A DNA stretch of 64,000 nucleotides, taken from positions 685,001 through 749,000 of the forward strand of contig NZ_CP071604.1 in NCBI RefSeq assembly GCF_017357225.1. Reading direction: 5' to 3'. Source of the DNA: Rhizobium binae. GTDB lineage: Bacteria; Pseudomonadota; Alphaproteobacteria; Rhizobiales; Rhizobiaceae. This document shows positions 36,249-46,236 of the stretch, piece after piece (position 1 is the first letter of the stretch; each line of letters opens with the position of its first letter). The notes under the pieces were generated by a model. It was not told the DNA's origin. It was given only the letters and a program-made list of their open reading frames with translations, and searched no databases. The position numbers were made by a program, and so were the translations under genes.

Positions 36249-37160
36249 ATGACCAGCATTTTGACGAACGTCGCGGCGATGGCCGCCCTTCAGACACTGC
36301 GTGGAATCAACGACAGCCTGGAGGGTACGCAGAACCGCGTATCCTCGGGCTACCGCGTCGAAAAGGCCGCCGACAATGCCGCCTACTGGTCGATCGCTAC
36401 GACCATGCGTTCGGACAACAAGGCGCTTTCGGCCGTTTCCGACGCTCTCGGCCTCGGCGCCGCTAAGGTCGACACCGCCTATTCCGCCATGGACAGCGCC
36501 ATCGACGTCATCAGTGAGATCAAGGCGAAGATCGTTGCCGCAACCGAAAAGGGCGTCGACAAAACCAAGGTGCAGGAGGAAATCGGCCAGCTGCAGCAGC
36601 AGCTTCTGAGCATCGCTCAGTCGGCCTCCTTCTCCGGTGAAAACTGGGTCGCCGGCGCTGATGGCACCAAGAGCGTCGTGTCGACCTTCGTGCGCGACGG
36701 CAACGGCAACGTCTCGGTCAAGACCACGGACTATGTCCTGGACACGAGCTCCTCGGGCAACGTTCTCTTCGGCATGACCTCGACCGGCACGATCGATACG
36801 AGCGCCGGCATCATCGGCACATCATACGGTACGATCGGCTCGATCTACTCGATGGATATCAGCACCTTCGGTTCGGTTGAGATTTCCATGGCGCTGACCT
36901 CGATCGAGGCAGGCCTTGAAGCCATGACCAAGGCTGCCTCGCAGCTCGGTTCGATTTCCACCCGCATCGAGCTGCAGGAAAACTTCGTTGGAGCGCTGAG
37001 CGACTCGATCGACTCAGGCGTCGGTCGCCTCGTCGATGCCGATATGGAAGAGGAATCGAGCAAGCTGACGGCGTTGCAGACCCAGCAGCAGCTGGCAATC
37101 CAGTCGCTTTCGATCGCCAATTCCAGCGCGCAGAACATCCTCACCCTGTTCCGCAGCTAA
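36249..37160 (+). CDS. flaC: Flagellin FlaC
   Basis: 303 residues from ATG 36249 (MTSILTNVAA), with the ribosome site in CAACAAGGGGCAA; the in-frame ATG at 36174 lies within the promoter elements and is rejected. N- and C-terminal core helices as in FlaA/B. The middle and the C-terminal third (for example ALTSIEAGLEAMTKAASQLG) are more diverged than between FlaA and FlaB. Confidence 0.96.
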   Translation: MTSILTNVAAMAALQTLRGINDSLEGTQNRVSSGYRVEKAADNAAYWSIATTMRSDNKALSAVSDALGLGAAKVDTAYSAMDSAIDVISEIKAKIVAATEKGVDKTKVQEEIGQLQQQLLSIAQSASFSGENWVAGADGTKSVVSTFVRDGNGNVSVKTTDYVLDTSSSGNVLFGMTSTGTIDTSAGIIGTSYGTIGSIYSMDISTFGSVEISMALTSIEAGLEAMTKAASQLGSISTRIELQENFVGALSDSIDSGVGRLVDADMEEESSKLTALQTQQQLAIQSLSIANSSAQNILTLFRS

Positions 37161-37460
37161 ATCGGTCGCTGAAGCTGGACCGAATCTTGCGCCGCCATCC
37201 GGCGGCGCGCAGAAAACCTTCCGGACCGCGCCTGAAAAGGCGCGGTTCTTTCTTTTATATCAACAGGTTGTCTCGTGCTAGGCTTCGCCGGCTGCGGCTC
37301 GTCGCCGCGCTCTTGCTCAACAGCTTGCGATCGAGTTAACCTGACCTCGAGTTGATTTGCTTTTGCGACACGCCGGTGGATATCCACCGGAGGCATGACG
37401 CCACGTCCGTCGCCGCCGCCAGTTCGGCCTGCCCTTTCATCTGATTCCGAGACCCTGTCG
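37161..37460 (+). promoter_or_regulatory. flaC terminator and flaD upstream region
   Basis: A terminator with 9-bp stem ACCGCGCCT/AGGCGCGGT, GAAA loop and a T-rich tail lies at 37225-37256. A single GTTAACC half site near 37336 precedes flaD, followed by a TATCCACCGG/CCGG inverted motif near 37380. No copy of the TCCGGWATGTCC box was found before flaD. No gene seen here. Confidence 0.6.
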
Positions 37461-38423
37461 ATGACCGTTAAGATTACTAGCGCGGCCGCGGTGAATGCAC
37501 TTTCGGTGCTGCGCAGCATCAACAAAGAAGCCAGCCAGACCCAGCAGCAAGTGTCTTCCGGATATCGGATCGAGACGGCCGCCGACGACGCCTCTTACTG
37601 GTCGGTCGCGACCGTCATGCGTTCGGACAGCACCAATCTCGGCACGATCGGCGACGCGCTCGGTCTCGGCGCCGCCAAGGTGGATGCGACCTATACGGCG
37701 ATGACGTCGGCGATCGATCTCGTCACCCAGATTCGCACCAAGCTGGTTGCGGCAAGAGAACCCGGCACCGACAAGGACAAGATCAACGCCGAGATCAGCG
37801 AATACAAGGACCAGCTGAGGACCGTCGTTGAATCGACGTCCTTTGCAGGGGAGAACTGGTTGCTGAACAGTGACAAGGCAGCGCCGCCGACATGGTCGGT
37901 CATTTCGGGCTTCGTGCGCGCCTCGACCGGCGAATACCAGGCTCAGAGCATCGACTTCCCGTCGTCGCAGACCATTCTCATCGACAAGAACAATGCGAGC
38001 GGCGGCCTGTTCACCAAGGCAGTCGATGCCCAGGCGATCAACAATAGCGGCACGGGACCGCGGAACTATTACCTGCTGGACGCCGATTCGACGACGCCGG
38101 CGACAGGCACGGAAGTCGCGATCGACAAGAACACCACCGACGCCCAGCTCGCCGACATGCTCGATGTGACCGACTCTCTGCTCGCCTCGCTGACGACGAC
38201 ATCCGCCTCGATCGGAGTGATGAAGGCGCGGATCGACGATCAGATCGACTACACCGCCGATTTGTCCGATTCGATCGACAAGAGTGTCGGCGCGCTCGTC
38301 GATACCGATATGGACGAGGCTGCGATCCGGCAAAAGGCGATCGAAACCCAGAAACAGATGGCCGTCGAAGCGATCTCGATCCTGAACACGGCTGCAAGCA
38401 AGATCCTCATTCTGCTGGAATAG
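37461..38423 (+). CDS. flaD: Divergent flagellin FlaD
   Basis: 320 residues from ATG 37461 (MTVKITSAA). Has flagellin end motifs (SSGYRIETAADDASYWSVATVMRSDS and the C-terminal MAVEAISILNTAASKILILLE) but clearly diverged from FlaA-C, with a longer middle (about residues 140-240). The different promoter region suggests different regulation or lower expression. Confidence 0.93.
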   Translation: MTVKITSAAAVNALSVLRSINKEASQTQQQVSSGYRIETAADDASYWSVATVMRSDSTNLGTIGDALGLGAAKVDATYTAMTSAIDLVTQIRTKLVAAREPGTDKDKINAEISEYKDQLRTVVESTSFAGENWLLNSDKAAPPTWSVISGFVRASTGEYQAQSIDFPSSQTILIDKNNASGGLFTKAVDAQAINNSGTGPRNYYLLDADSTTPATGTEVAIDKNTTDAQLADMLDVTDSLLASLTTTSASIGVMKARIDDQIDYTADLSDSIDKSVGALVDTDMDEAAIRQKAIETQKQMAVEAISILNTAASKILILLE

Positions 38424-38620
38424 AGCGGGGCGCGATCGTCGATGGCGGCGGCGCCATTCATCCTCGCGCAAGTTTGACTTCCTAGTTTCCGGCATGAAGG
38501 CATCGTCCGAAATCATGCCGGCGCAAGGTCAAGCCCTTCGCTGCGAAGGACATGTCGCGCGCAAGGTCATTTTGATCGGGGGCAGCATGCCGCATGTCTC
38601 CCGGACGCTGGATGGTTTCT
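38424..38620 (+). promoter_or_regulatory. Upstream region of the fliH-like/motB operon
   Basis: 197 bases without a gene. TCCGGCATGAAG at 38488-38499 partly matches the flagellin box (TCCGGnATG) and may mark the promoter of the fliH-like-motB-motC-fliK unit. No strong terminator for flaD was seen. Confidence 0.3.
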
Positions 38621-39250
38621 ATGAGCATTTCGCTTTCTCGGTATTTGAAGGATTTCGGCGAACCGAAACCGTCGGCACCGATCATCGACATCGACGATTT
38701 CCCCGGCGATGCTTTTCCCGAGGCGCCGAGCGAGCCGCCGGTCGACGTCGAGGCGGAGCGTCGCGATGCCTATGCGCAGGGCCATGCCGCGGCGACCGCT
38801 GATTTGACCGAGAAATACGAAAGCGAAGCGCGCGCTCTGGCCGAGGTAAATGCACGCGAGCTCGAAGAACTGAAGCTCCGCTATGAAGTCGAGGCGGCCG
38901 CGGTCATCGCATCGCGCGTCCGTGATATCGCCGAGGAGATCGCGCAGCTGGTCAGCGCCGGCGCGGCTGCGGCCATTGCGCCGGTCATGACGGAAGCGCT
39001 TGCGGCCAAGGCCGCCGAAAGCCTCGCCGCATTGCTGCGCGACGCGATCCTCGAGGGGGCTGCCGGACCGATCGTCGTCAGGGGGCCGACCCGGCTCTTT
39101 AACATATTGAAGGCCGAGCTCGGCGAACATGCCACGGTGGTTCGCCACCTGAAGAGCGACGATATCGATCTTGCCGTCGAAATCGGTGACTCCGTCATCG
39201 TCACCCGTATGTCCGCCTGGGCGGCCAGCTTGAAGAAAGTTCTCGAATGA
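38621..39250 (+). CDS. FliH-like flagellar export protein
   Basis: 209 residues from ATG 38621 ([12 protein letters not shown]); weak ribosome site GGATGG. Pattern typical of FliH: an acidic Pro-rich start, a long Ala/Glu/Arg helix beginning [20 protein letters not shown] (about 45-100), and a C-terminal domain with [22 protein letters not shown] and [21 protein letters not shown]. FliH regulates the ATPase FliI and links it to FliN. No other fliH is in the window, although fliI is. Four-base overlap with motB. Homology by eye, and rhizobial annotations often leave it unnamed. Confidence 0.65.
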   Translation: MSISLSRYLKDFGEPKPSAPIIDIDDFPGDAFPEAPSEPPVDVEAERRDAYAQGHAAATADLTEKYESEARALAEVNARELEELKLRYEVEAAAVIASRVRDIAEEIAQLVSAGAAAAIAPVMTEALAAKAAESLAALLRDAILEGAAGPIVVRGPTRLFNILKAELGEHATVVRHLKSDDIDLAVEIGDSVIVTRMSAWAASLKKVLE

Positions 39251-40578
39251 GCGAAGGCGAAAACCATCACCACGGCAGGAACGAGATCATCATCGTCAAG
39301 CGGCATGGCGGCGGTGATCACGATGGTGCCCATGGCGGTGCGTGGAAAATTGCCTATGCCGACTTCATGACGGCGATGATGGCGTTCTTCCTGGTCATGT
39401 GGCTGGTCAACGCCGCCAATGAGGAAACCAAGGCCGCGGTTGCGACCTATTTCAATCCGATCAAGCTCGCCGACGAAAAGCCGACGGAGAAGGGCCTGAA
39501 GAAGCCCGTCGACCATGCCGAGGGCGAGGAGAAGAAGGAAAAGTCGAAACAGAAGGAAGAGAATCCGACCGAGGGCAAGTCCGCCGCGGATGGTGACGAC
39601 CAGACATCGACTTCGGGCGACCAGACCAATTATTCCGAAGCCGACTTCTTTGAAAATCCCTATTCGGTTCTTGCCGAGATCGCACAGGAAGTCGGCCAGC
39701 AGGCCAATGTCAGCGCCAAGGGCGATGGCGGCGCGGCCGATTCCGGCCCGGCGACCGGCGCCGATGGTGGCGAAGCCTATCGCGATCCCTTCGATCCGGA
39801 TTTCTGGACGAAGCAGGTCGAGGTAACAACGGCTGGAAAAACCCTGCCGCCTGGCAAGAGCGAGGAGCAGGCGGCCGAAAGCGAGGCGACCCAGGTTGCC
39901 AAGGCAGAGGATATGAAGCCGGTACCCTTGGCGACCGACCAGAAGCCAGTCAAGGACGTCAAGGAGACCAAGGGAACCAAGGAAACCAAGGGCGCCGCCG
40001 GGACCAAGGACGGCAAGGCGACGGATGGCAAGACGTCCGATGACAAGAAGGCGGAGACCGAGAAGGACACCGATCATCGGAAGGACGCCGACAAGAGCAA
40101 GGCCGAGACCGAACAGCAGAAGAAGCAGGCGGACGAGCTTCAGAAGCAGATCGCCCAACAGATTGGCGGCGTTGCCGGCAAACTTGCCGAAGGCCTGACG
40201 GTGACGGCATCCGAAGGCGGCCTGCTGGTCAGCATCTCCGACCAGAACGACGATTCGATGTTCAATATCGGTTCCGCTGTTCCGCGCCAGGAGATGGTGC
40301 TCGCCATGGAAAGGATCGGTACGATCCTGAAGGAGAGGGGCGGCGCCGTTGCCATCCGCGGCCACACGGACGGGCGCCAGTACAAGGGCACGCAGAACGA
40401 GAATTGGCGGCTTTCGATGGATCGCGCCCAGAGTGCCTACTACATGCTCGTGCGCGGCGGCCTGGACGAGAAGCGCATCTCGCAGGTCTCCGGCTTCGCC
40501 GACCGTCGGTTGAAGCTGCCTGCCGACCCGTTCAACGCGGCCAACCGCCGGATCGAGATCCTGGTGCAGGCGGATTAA
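39247..40578 (+). CDS. motB: Flagellar stator protein MotB (long linker form)
   Basis: 443 residues against about 308 in E. coli. A His-rich start ([20 protein letters not shown]) precedes the single membrane helix [21 protein letters not shown], whose Asp is the proton site. A very long charged, low-complexity linker (about 75-300, rich in Lys/Glu/Thr/Asp) leads to the OmpA-like peptidoglycan-binding domain (about 310-443: [13 protein letters not shown] and [11 protein letters not shown]). In S. meliloti, MotB binds periplasmic MotC. Confidence 0.95.
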   Translation: MSEGENHHHGRNEIIIVKRHGGGDHDGAHGGAWKIAYADFMTAMMAFFLVMWLVNAANEETKAAVATYFNPIKLADEKPTEKGLKKPVDHAEGEEKKEKSKQKEENPTEGKSAADGDDQTSTSGDQTNYSEADFFENPYSVLAEIAQEVGQQANVSAKGDGGAADSGPATGADGGEAYRDPFDPDFWTKQVEVTTAGKTLPPGKSEEQAAESEATQVAKAEDMKPVPLATDQKPVKDVKETKGTKETKGAAGTKDGKATDGKTSDDKKAETEKDTDHRKDADKSKAETEQQKKQADELQKQIAQQIGGVAGKLAEGLTVTASEGGLLVSISDQNDDSMFNIGSAVPRQEMVLAMERIGTILKERGGAVAIRGHTDGRQYKGTQNENWRLSMDRAQSAYYMLVRGGLDEKRISQVSGFADRRLKLPADPFNAANRRIEILVQAD

Positions 40579-40588
40579 GGATAGTCGG

Positions 40589-41884
40589 ATGGCGCGTCGG
40601 CAGCATCGTTACGTCGGATTTATCGCCCTTGGCCTGGCGATGCTCTCGCCTGCCGCAGGCAGTGCGCAGGATCCGGACGACCTCTCGCCGTACAAGATGC
40701 TGCGGTCGCTGCAGTTCGTGCAGGATTCGGTCGTCGCCGGCGATCATTCGGCCGGCGAGATGCAGCGCTTCATGCTTGGCACGATCGACGAGCGCCTGCG
40801 CACCGCCGATACGTCGATCTACGACGACGACCGCAATGTCGATGCTGCGCTGATTTATGCGATGAGCGGCGGCAATCCGCAGACGCTCGAATATCTGGTC
40901 GCCCACGACGTCAACGGCTATTTCGACAACCGCGTCACTGACGTGCTGCGCAAATATCTGAGCGGCAAAGGGCTCCTCGTCGCCAAGACGCTGGAGGAAA
41001 CCGCCAGGGAATATCGCGACAGGAAAATCGGTCCCTACCTGGCGCTGATCGGCGGCAACGTGCTGATCGCCACGAAACCGACAGATGCGCTTAATCTTTA
41101 CGACCAGGCGCGTCTTGCCGCGCCGGGAACGATTGTCGAGGAGGCGGCCTTGCGCCGTTCCGTCGCCATCTGCGTCGACAAGGGAATGCTCGACAAGGGG
41201 CTAGCCTATTCGCAGCGTTATGCCCGCCGCTTCCTGCATTCGCCCTATGCCAGCCAATTTGCCGATTTCTTCGTCAAGCTCGTCGTCGCCCATGATCGCG
41301 ACGTGAAACCGCAGGACGTCGTCGACATCCTGTCCTTCATGGATGCTCCGCGCCAGCGTGAGGTCTATCTGCGCATCGCCCGTGCTGCCGCGATATCAGG
41401 CAAGCCGGAACTGGCGCGCATGGCGGTCGACCGTGTGCAATCGCTTGGCGCAGGCACCGACAATGCCTTCGGCCCGCTCGCCGATTTTTACGGCGGCATG
41501 GCCGGCCTTCCCACGCAGGATATCGATCAGGCGGTGAAGAATGTCAGCGGCATCGACGGCAATGCACTGTCGCCGCGGGATCAGGCGCTGCAGGCGGCGG
41601 CGCGATCCGTCGCCGAGCAGATCTTGCGCGCGCCGGATCCGGCAAGCTTGACGCAAGCATCCGATCCTAACACTTCTCATCAAGAAATCACTTCTGAAAA
41701 GGCCGCGGCAATCGCCATGCAACCGGGAGCGCCAGGCGCGCATCCCGAGCCTGTTCCGGGAGGTGTGGCATCGACTGGCCTGAGCCAGGATACCGACTCC
41801 TCATTCAACGCATTTGTGACGACCAGCCGATCCAAGCTCAACGAGATCGATGGTCTTCTGGCGCAGGAAGGCAACGAACAATGA
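40589..41884 (+). CDS. motC: Periplasmic motility protein MotC
   Basis: 431 residues with a signal peptide ending near AGS-AQDPDD. Mostly helical repeats typical of rhizobial MotC, which binds the periplasmic part of MotB and controls flagellar speed. C-terminal ~70 residues are Ser/Pro/Gly-rich with a final helix. Follows motB by 10 bases and overlaps fliK by four. Confidence 0.92.
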   Translation: MARRQHRYVGFIALGLAMLSPAAGSAQDPDDLSPYKMLRSLQFVQDSVVAGDHSAGEMQRFMLGTIDERLRTADTSIYDDDRNVDAALIYAMSGGNPQTLEYLVAHDVNGYFDNRVTDVLRKYLSGKGLLVAKTLEETAREYRDRKIGPYLALIGGNVLIATKPTDALNLYDQARLAAPGTIVEEAALRRSVAICVDKGMLDKGLAYSQRYARRFLHSPYASQFADFFVKLVVAHDRDVKPQDVVDILSFMDAPRQREVYLRIARAAAISGKPELARMAVDRVQSLGAGTDNAFGPLADFYGGMAGLPTQDIDQAVKNVSGIDGNALSPRDQALQAAARSVAEQILRAPDPASLTQASDPNTSHQEITSEKAAAIAMQPGAPGAHPEPVPGGVASTGLSQDTDSSFNAFVTTSRSKLNEIDGLLAQEGNEQ

Positions 41885-43326
41885 TGGATTTGAGCGTCTC
41901 GGGCGGAGCCTCTGGTGCGGAGGCGGCCGCGGCTGCGAAATCCACCAAAACGGCTGGAAAGGGCGACGCCACCGGTCAAAAGGGCGACTTCTCCGATGTG
42001 CTTGCCAAGGCGAGCGGCAGCGCCGCCAACGACGCGCCCGACGACGCGGCGCCGGATCAGGGCGCGGCTGCCGATGGCGACGCGGCGAAGGTGGCGCGGA
42101 CGATCCGCAGCCGCGCCAAACCGTTGATCGATCTCAGCGACGCCGCCCTGAAGGCGCAGGCCGAGGTGCAGCCGGAAACGATCGCCAATGGCGAAAAGAC
42201 CCCCGCAAAGCCTGCAAAGGTAAAGGATCAGCTCACATTGCCGGCCGATCGCGGCAAGCGCGATGCCGAAGATCCCTCCACCGACTTGGCCGCGCAGGCA
42301 GCCAGGGGCGTCAAGCACGCAAAGACCGATCTCTCGAAAACAGATACGGATGCCGACAGCGAGGACGATGACGGCGGCATTTCCGACGTTCTCGGCCTGC
42401 TGAAGCAGGAGACAGCCGGCGCGACGGTCGTCTCGCCGGCCGCAGGCGCTGCTCATTTGGCCGCCGCCACGGCCGGGGAGGCCGGGCCTGTCGACAAGAA
42501 GACCGCGGCTGACGGGAAAACGAGCGGCCACGCATCCGACGCCCTGGCGGCTGTCAGCGGCAATGTCGAGGACGCCAAGGCGGATGACATCGGGGTTCCA
42601 GGCGCGGAGAACGCCGACGCCACTGACGTCAGGACCTTCCGGCTCAGCCGCGCCAACGGCCGCGGCGTATCGATGGACGTTCACATCGGTGCGGACCAGG
42701 CCGGGCCGAAGGACGGCTCGAAGAAGGCCGACGTCGAAAACGTCTCGGTTCTCGAAGCGCGCCGCTATATCGGCCTGGCGCAGAACACCAATTCCGCCGC
42801 CGTCACCGCTGCCCTCTCCGGCGATTCCGAATGGGCGCGCGCCATGCAGCCGAGTTCGGCGCTCTCCAACGCGGCGGAATGGACGAGCACCGGCAAGGTG
42901 GTCAATACGCTGAAGATCCAGATGAACCCGATCGATCTTGGCCTGGTGACGGCGACCATGCGCCTGTCCGGCGATGCCTTGAACGTCGACCTCAAGGTCG
43001 AAACCGGCGCAGCCTATCGGCAGCTGAAGGAGGATCACGGCAAGATTCTCGAAGCGCTGCGCAGCCAGGGCTATGCGGTCGACAACGTCACCATCAGCAT
43101 GGCTCCCGTTGAGCGTGCCGACGCCGGCAACCAGGCGGGTGGCCAGGGACAGGCCTCTCAGCAGCAGTCGCTGCCCCAGCAGGGGCAGGGCGGGGCGGCG
43201 CGCGAGCGCCACAATCAGACGGCGCAGCGGACGGATGGAGGCTTCAATGGTGCAGGCGAGAGCGGGATTGAAGACGCTTCTGCTGGCGGGGCTCGCAGCC
43301 GCGGCGCTGGCGGCGTTTACCTCTGA
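41881..43326 (+). CDS. fliK: Hook-length control protein FliK (formerly MotD)
   Basis: 481 residues. Long Ala/Lys/Asp-rich N-terminal ruler region (about 1-300) and the C-terminal hook domain (about 325-415: TLKIQMNPIDLGLVTATMRLSGDALNVDLKVE and LKEDHGKILEALRSQGY). The rhizobial gene was first called motD and later shown to act as FliK. The tail is Gln/Gly-rich. Its last 80 bases overlap the transglycosylase start. Confidence 0.92.
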   Translation: MMDLSVSGGASGAEAAAAAKSTKTAGKGDATGQKGDFSDVLAKASGSAANDAPDDAAPDQGAAADGDAAKVARTIRSRAKPLIDLSDAALKAQAEVQPETIANGEKTPAKPAKVKDQLTLPADRGKRDAEDPSTDLAAQAARGVKHAKTDLSKTDTDADSEDDDGGISDVLGLLKQETAGATVVSPAAGAAHLAAATAGEAGPVDKKTAADGKTSGHASDALAAVSGNVEDAKADDIGVPGAENADATDVRTFRLSRANGRGVSMDVHIGADQAGPKDGSKKADVENVSVLEARRYIGLAQNTNSAAVTAALSGDSEWARAMQPSSALSNAAEWTSTGKVVNTLKIQMNPIDLGLVTATMRLSGDALNVDLKVETGAAYRQLKEDHGKILEALRSQGYAVDNVTISMAPVERADAGNQAGGQGQASQQQSLPQQGQGGAARERHNQTAQRTDGGFNGAGESGIEDASAGGARSRGAGGVYL

Positions 43327-43831
43327 GGCCGCTGCCTCCACCGGCGCCTGCGAACGCGAAATCCAGTCGGCTGCCGCCAAATACGGCATCCCGGAAGGCA
43401 TTCTCTATTCGGTCGGTCTGACGGAGACCGGCCGCAAGGGCTCGCTCTATCCCTATGCCATGAACGTTGAAGGCAAGGCGATCTTCCCGCCCTCGGAAGC
43501 GGACGCGATGAGGCAGTTCGACGTGGCCCGCAGAAGCGGGGCGAAGCTCATCGACATCGGCTGCATGCAGATCAATCATTATTATCACGGCGAGAATTTC
43601 GCCTCCGCCGAGGATATGTTCGATCCGCATCGCAACGTCGAATATGCGGCGAGGTTTCTCCGCGACCTGCATGACCGTCATGAGACCTGGACGATGGCGG
43701 TAGCCAGATACCATGCAGGCCCGAACAATGATCCCGCGCAAAAGCAGTATGTCTGCCGCGTCATCGCCAATCTGGTGGCCACGGGCTACGGCAAGTGGAC
43801 TCCCAATGCGAGTAACTTCTGCCAAGATTGA
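43247..43831 (+). CDS. Lytic transglycosylase, probably flagellum-linked
   Basis: 194 residues from ATG 43247, chosen for the GGAGG five bases upstream; ATG 43235 is possible. A signal peptide (TLLLAGLAAAALAAFTSEAAA) and an SLT-type lysozyme-like fold with the catalytic Glu in SVGLTETGRKGSLYPYA, IGCMQINHYYHGENF and VARYHAGPN. It cleaves peptidoglycan, likely to let the rod through, because FlgJ here has no muramidase domain. It overlaps fliK in another frame. Confidence 0.9.
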   Translation: MVQARAGLKTLLLAGLAAAALAAFTSEAAASTGACEREIQSAAAKYGIPEGILYSVGLTETGRKGSLYPYAMNVEGKAIFPPSEADAMRQFDVARRSGAKLIDIGCMQINHYYHGENFASAEDMFDPHRNVEYAARFLRDLHDRHETWTMAVARYHAGPNNDPAQKQYVCRVIANLVATGYGKWTPNASNFCQD

Positions 43832-44111
43832 TTCAACCGAAGATAGAATGCACCGATTGTGACGAAAATGTGTCATAATGTGGCGGGATTCCGGCAGGAA
43901 ACGCATGCGCAAGCCATAATTAAGAGGTCGTTAACTTTTCCACGAAATTTTTGTGTGCATAACTTGGTGTGCCTACTATATGTAGATCAAATCGCCACGC
44001 AGATCTTAATCAACTATTAATTTCTGCCATTAACTTTAACGAGTTGTCGCCGATTCGTGCGATTCGTACCGATAGATCATCGAAGTGCCACACTGATTCG
44101 GAGGCGGACGA
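43832..44111 (+). promoter_or_regulatory. rem promoter region with A/T-rich DNA and tandem repeat
   Basis: 280 bases, unusually A/T-rich around 43910-44045, with GTTAAC at 43931-43936. Tandem 9-bp direct repeats CGATTCGTG-CGATTCGTA lie at 44051-44068, 44 bases before the rem start. Ribosome site GGAGGCGGA. Since VisNR activates rem in rhizobia, its site should be here. Confidence 0.55.
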
Positions 44112-44783
44112 ATGATCGTCGTGGTTGATGAGCGTGAGCTCGTGAAAGACGGATATACATCTCTATTTGGCCGGGAGGGCATTCCCTCTACCGGTTTTGA
44201 TCCATCGGAATTTGGGGACTGGGTTCAGACCGCCGCCGATTCGGATATTGCGGCCGTCGAGGCCTTCCTCATCGGTCAGGGCCAACGCAGCCTGGAATTG
44301 CCGCGGGCGATCCGGGATCGCTCGATGGCGCCGGTGATCGCGGTCAGCGATCAGCCCTCGCTGGAAAACACGCTTGCGCTTTTCGATTGCGGCGTCGACG
44401 ACGTAGTGCGCAAGCCGGTCCATCCGCGCGAAATTCTCGCCAGGGCGGCGGCGATCCGGCGCCGGCTGAAGGCGATCGCCAACTACACCGACATCGGCGG
44501 CATCCGCGTCTTCTCGGATGGTCGCGACCCCGAGATCAACGGCGAGGTCTTCGCGCTTCCCAGGCGCGAGCGCCGCATCCTCGAATATTTGATCGCCAAT
44601 CGCGGTCGCCGGGTCACCAAGACCCAGATCTTCAATGCCATCTACGGCATCTTCGACGAAGAGGTCGAGGAGAACGTCGTCGAAAGCCACATCTCGAAGC
44701 TGCGCAAGAAGTTGCGCAAGAAGCTCGGCGTCGATCCGGTCGATTCCAAGCGCTTCCTTGGCTACTGCATCGATTGGGCCTGA
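44112..44783 (+). CDS. rem: OmpR-type motility regulator Rem
   Basis: 223 residues. Regulator of exponential-growth motility in S. meliloti, activated by VisNR and itself activating later flagellar genes. The N-terminal receiver-like domain (1-120) is degenerate: D6/E7 remain, but at the phosphoacceptor place there is Glu50 (AAVEAFLI); Lys in VRKPV remains. C-terminal winged-helix (about 130-223): [45 protein letters not shown]. Confidence 0.94.
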   Translation: MIVVVDERELVKDGYTSLFGREGIPSTGFDPSEFGDWVQTAADSDIAAVEAFLIGQGQRSLELPRAIRDRSMAPVIAVSDQPSLENTLALFDCGVDDVVRKPVHPREILARAAAIRRRLKAIANYTDIGGIRVFSDGRDPEINGEVFALPRRERRILEYLIANRGRRVTKTQIFNAIYGIFDEEVEENVVESHISKLRKKLRKKLGVDPVDSKRFLGYCIDWA

Positions 44784-44909
44784 TTTTCCCGGCCGGGTGG
44801 CGGCGCCCGGCTGGACCTCGAGATTGGCCTTTCAGCTCGCAGTCACAGACAGCTTCACGCAAGGCCCGACAAATACTCTCGAGTTCAACAGGTAAAACGA
44901 GGTTTTCAG

Positions 44910-46217
44910 ATGAGCATTTTCGGCAGCATGAAGACGGCGGTATCGGGAATGAACGCGCAGGCGAACCGCCTCAGCACGGTCTCCGACAACATCGCCAACG
45001 TTAACACAACCGGTTACAAGGCAGTGTCGACGAGCTTCTCCTCGCTGGTCCTGCCCTCCTCGGGCGGCAATTATAATTCCGGCGGCGTTCAGACCTCCGT
45101 CCGCCAGGCCGTTTCCGACCAGGGCGACATCTCCTACACCACCTCCACCACCGACCTTGCGATTTCGGGTGACGGCTTTTTCATCGTCCAGGGCCCTGAC
45201 GGCACGCCGGTCCTGACCCGCGCCGGCGACTTCCAGAAGGATGACGAAGGCAATCTCGTCAATGCCGCCGGCTTCCAGCTGATGGGCTATTCCTACAATT
45301 CCGGCGCGCCTGCCGTCGTCGTCAATGGTTTCGATGGCCTCGTTCCCGTCAACGTGAACCAGGAAGGGCTGACCGCCGTCGCCTCGACATCGGGTGTCTT
45401 CAAGGGCAATCTCGATTCCGGCGCCAATGTCGCTCCGGTCGCCCCCGCGACGCTGCCGAGCGCCAACGCCGCCACCACGACGGCCGATACCAAGAAGTTC
45501 TCGATGGTCGCCTACGACCATCTCGGCAACAAGGTGATGTACGACTTCTACTTCACGAAGACCTCGGTGGTGACACCGGTGCCGGCCGCAGGTGCTACTG
45601 CCAGCACCTGGGAGGTTGCGGTGTTCCGCAACGCCGATGCGGCGACGGGGGGCACGACTTCCTTCCCCTACACCGGCGGCGCCGGTGCCGTTGTCGCCTC
45701 CGGAAACCTTACATTCGACCGCGATGGCAAGATGCTGACGGGCGGTGCCCTCACGATTGCCGATACAAGCAACGCTCTGTCGATCGACATGGATCTCTCG
45801 GGCTTCACGCAGCTTGGCGCCGCCTTTGCCGGCACCGGTACGCCGAACGGCCAGGCGGCGAGCCCGGTCAAGGATGTCACCATCGATGGCGATGGCATCG
45901 TCTACGCCAAATATGAAGACGGCAGCACCAAGCCCCTTTACCGCGTCCCTCTCGCCAACGTCGCAAGCCCGGACAAATTGACCTTGATGAGCGGCAACGT
46001 CTACAGCGCCAACGGTCAATCGGGCGTCACCGTCACCGGCTTCCCGCAGACCAACGGCCTCGGCACGATCAAATCGGGCGCTCTCGAAGGGTCGAACGTC
46101 GATCTCGCCGGCGAGTTGACCGAGATGATCGAAGCGCAGCGCAGCTACACCGCCAATTCGAAAGTGTTCCAGACGGGTTCGGACATCATGGACGTCCTCG
46201 TCAACCTCAAGAGATAG
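44910..46217 (+). CDS. flgE: Flagellar hook protein FlgE
   Basis: 435 residues. N-terminal rod/hook motif SDNIANVNTTGYKAVSTSF near residue 25; C-terminal EGSNVDLAGELTEMIEAQRSYTANSKVFQTG. Middle domains form the hook surface. Preceded by GTAAAACGAGG. First structural gene after rem. Confidence 0.96.
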   Translation: MSIFGSMKTAVSGMNAQANRLSTVSDNIANVNTTGYKAVSTSFSSLVLPSSGGNYNSGGVQTSVRQAVSDQGDISYTTSTTDLAISGDGFFIVQGPDGTPVLTRAGDFQKDDEGNLVNAAGFQLMGYSYNSGAPAVVVNGFDGLVPVNVNQEGLTAVASTSGVFKGNLDSGANVAPVAPATLPSANAATTTADTKKFSMVAYDHLGNKVMYDFYFTKTSVVTPVPAAGATASTWEVAVFRNADAATGGTTSFPYTGGAGAVVASGNLTFDRDGKMLTGGALTIADTSNALSIDMDLSGFTQLGAAFAGTGTPNGQAASPVKDVTIDGDGIVYAKYEDGSTKPLYRVPLANVASPDKLTLMSGNVYSANGQSGVTVTGFPQTNGLGTIKSGALEGSNVDLAGELTEMIEAQRSYTANSKVFQTGSDIMDVLVNLKR

Positions 46218-46236
46218 TCAGGGTAACGGGTAAGCC

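Noticed and set aside
41680..43401. A 573-residue minus-strand open frame opposite fliK
   Set aside because: Shadow of the Ala/Lys-rich FliK coding region; low-complexity and no motifs.
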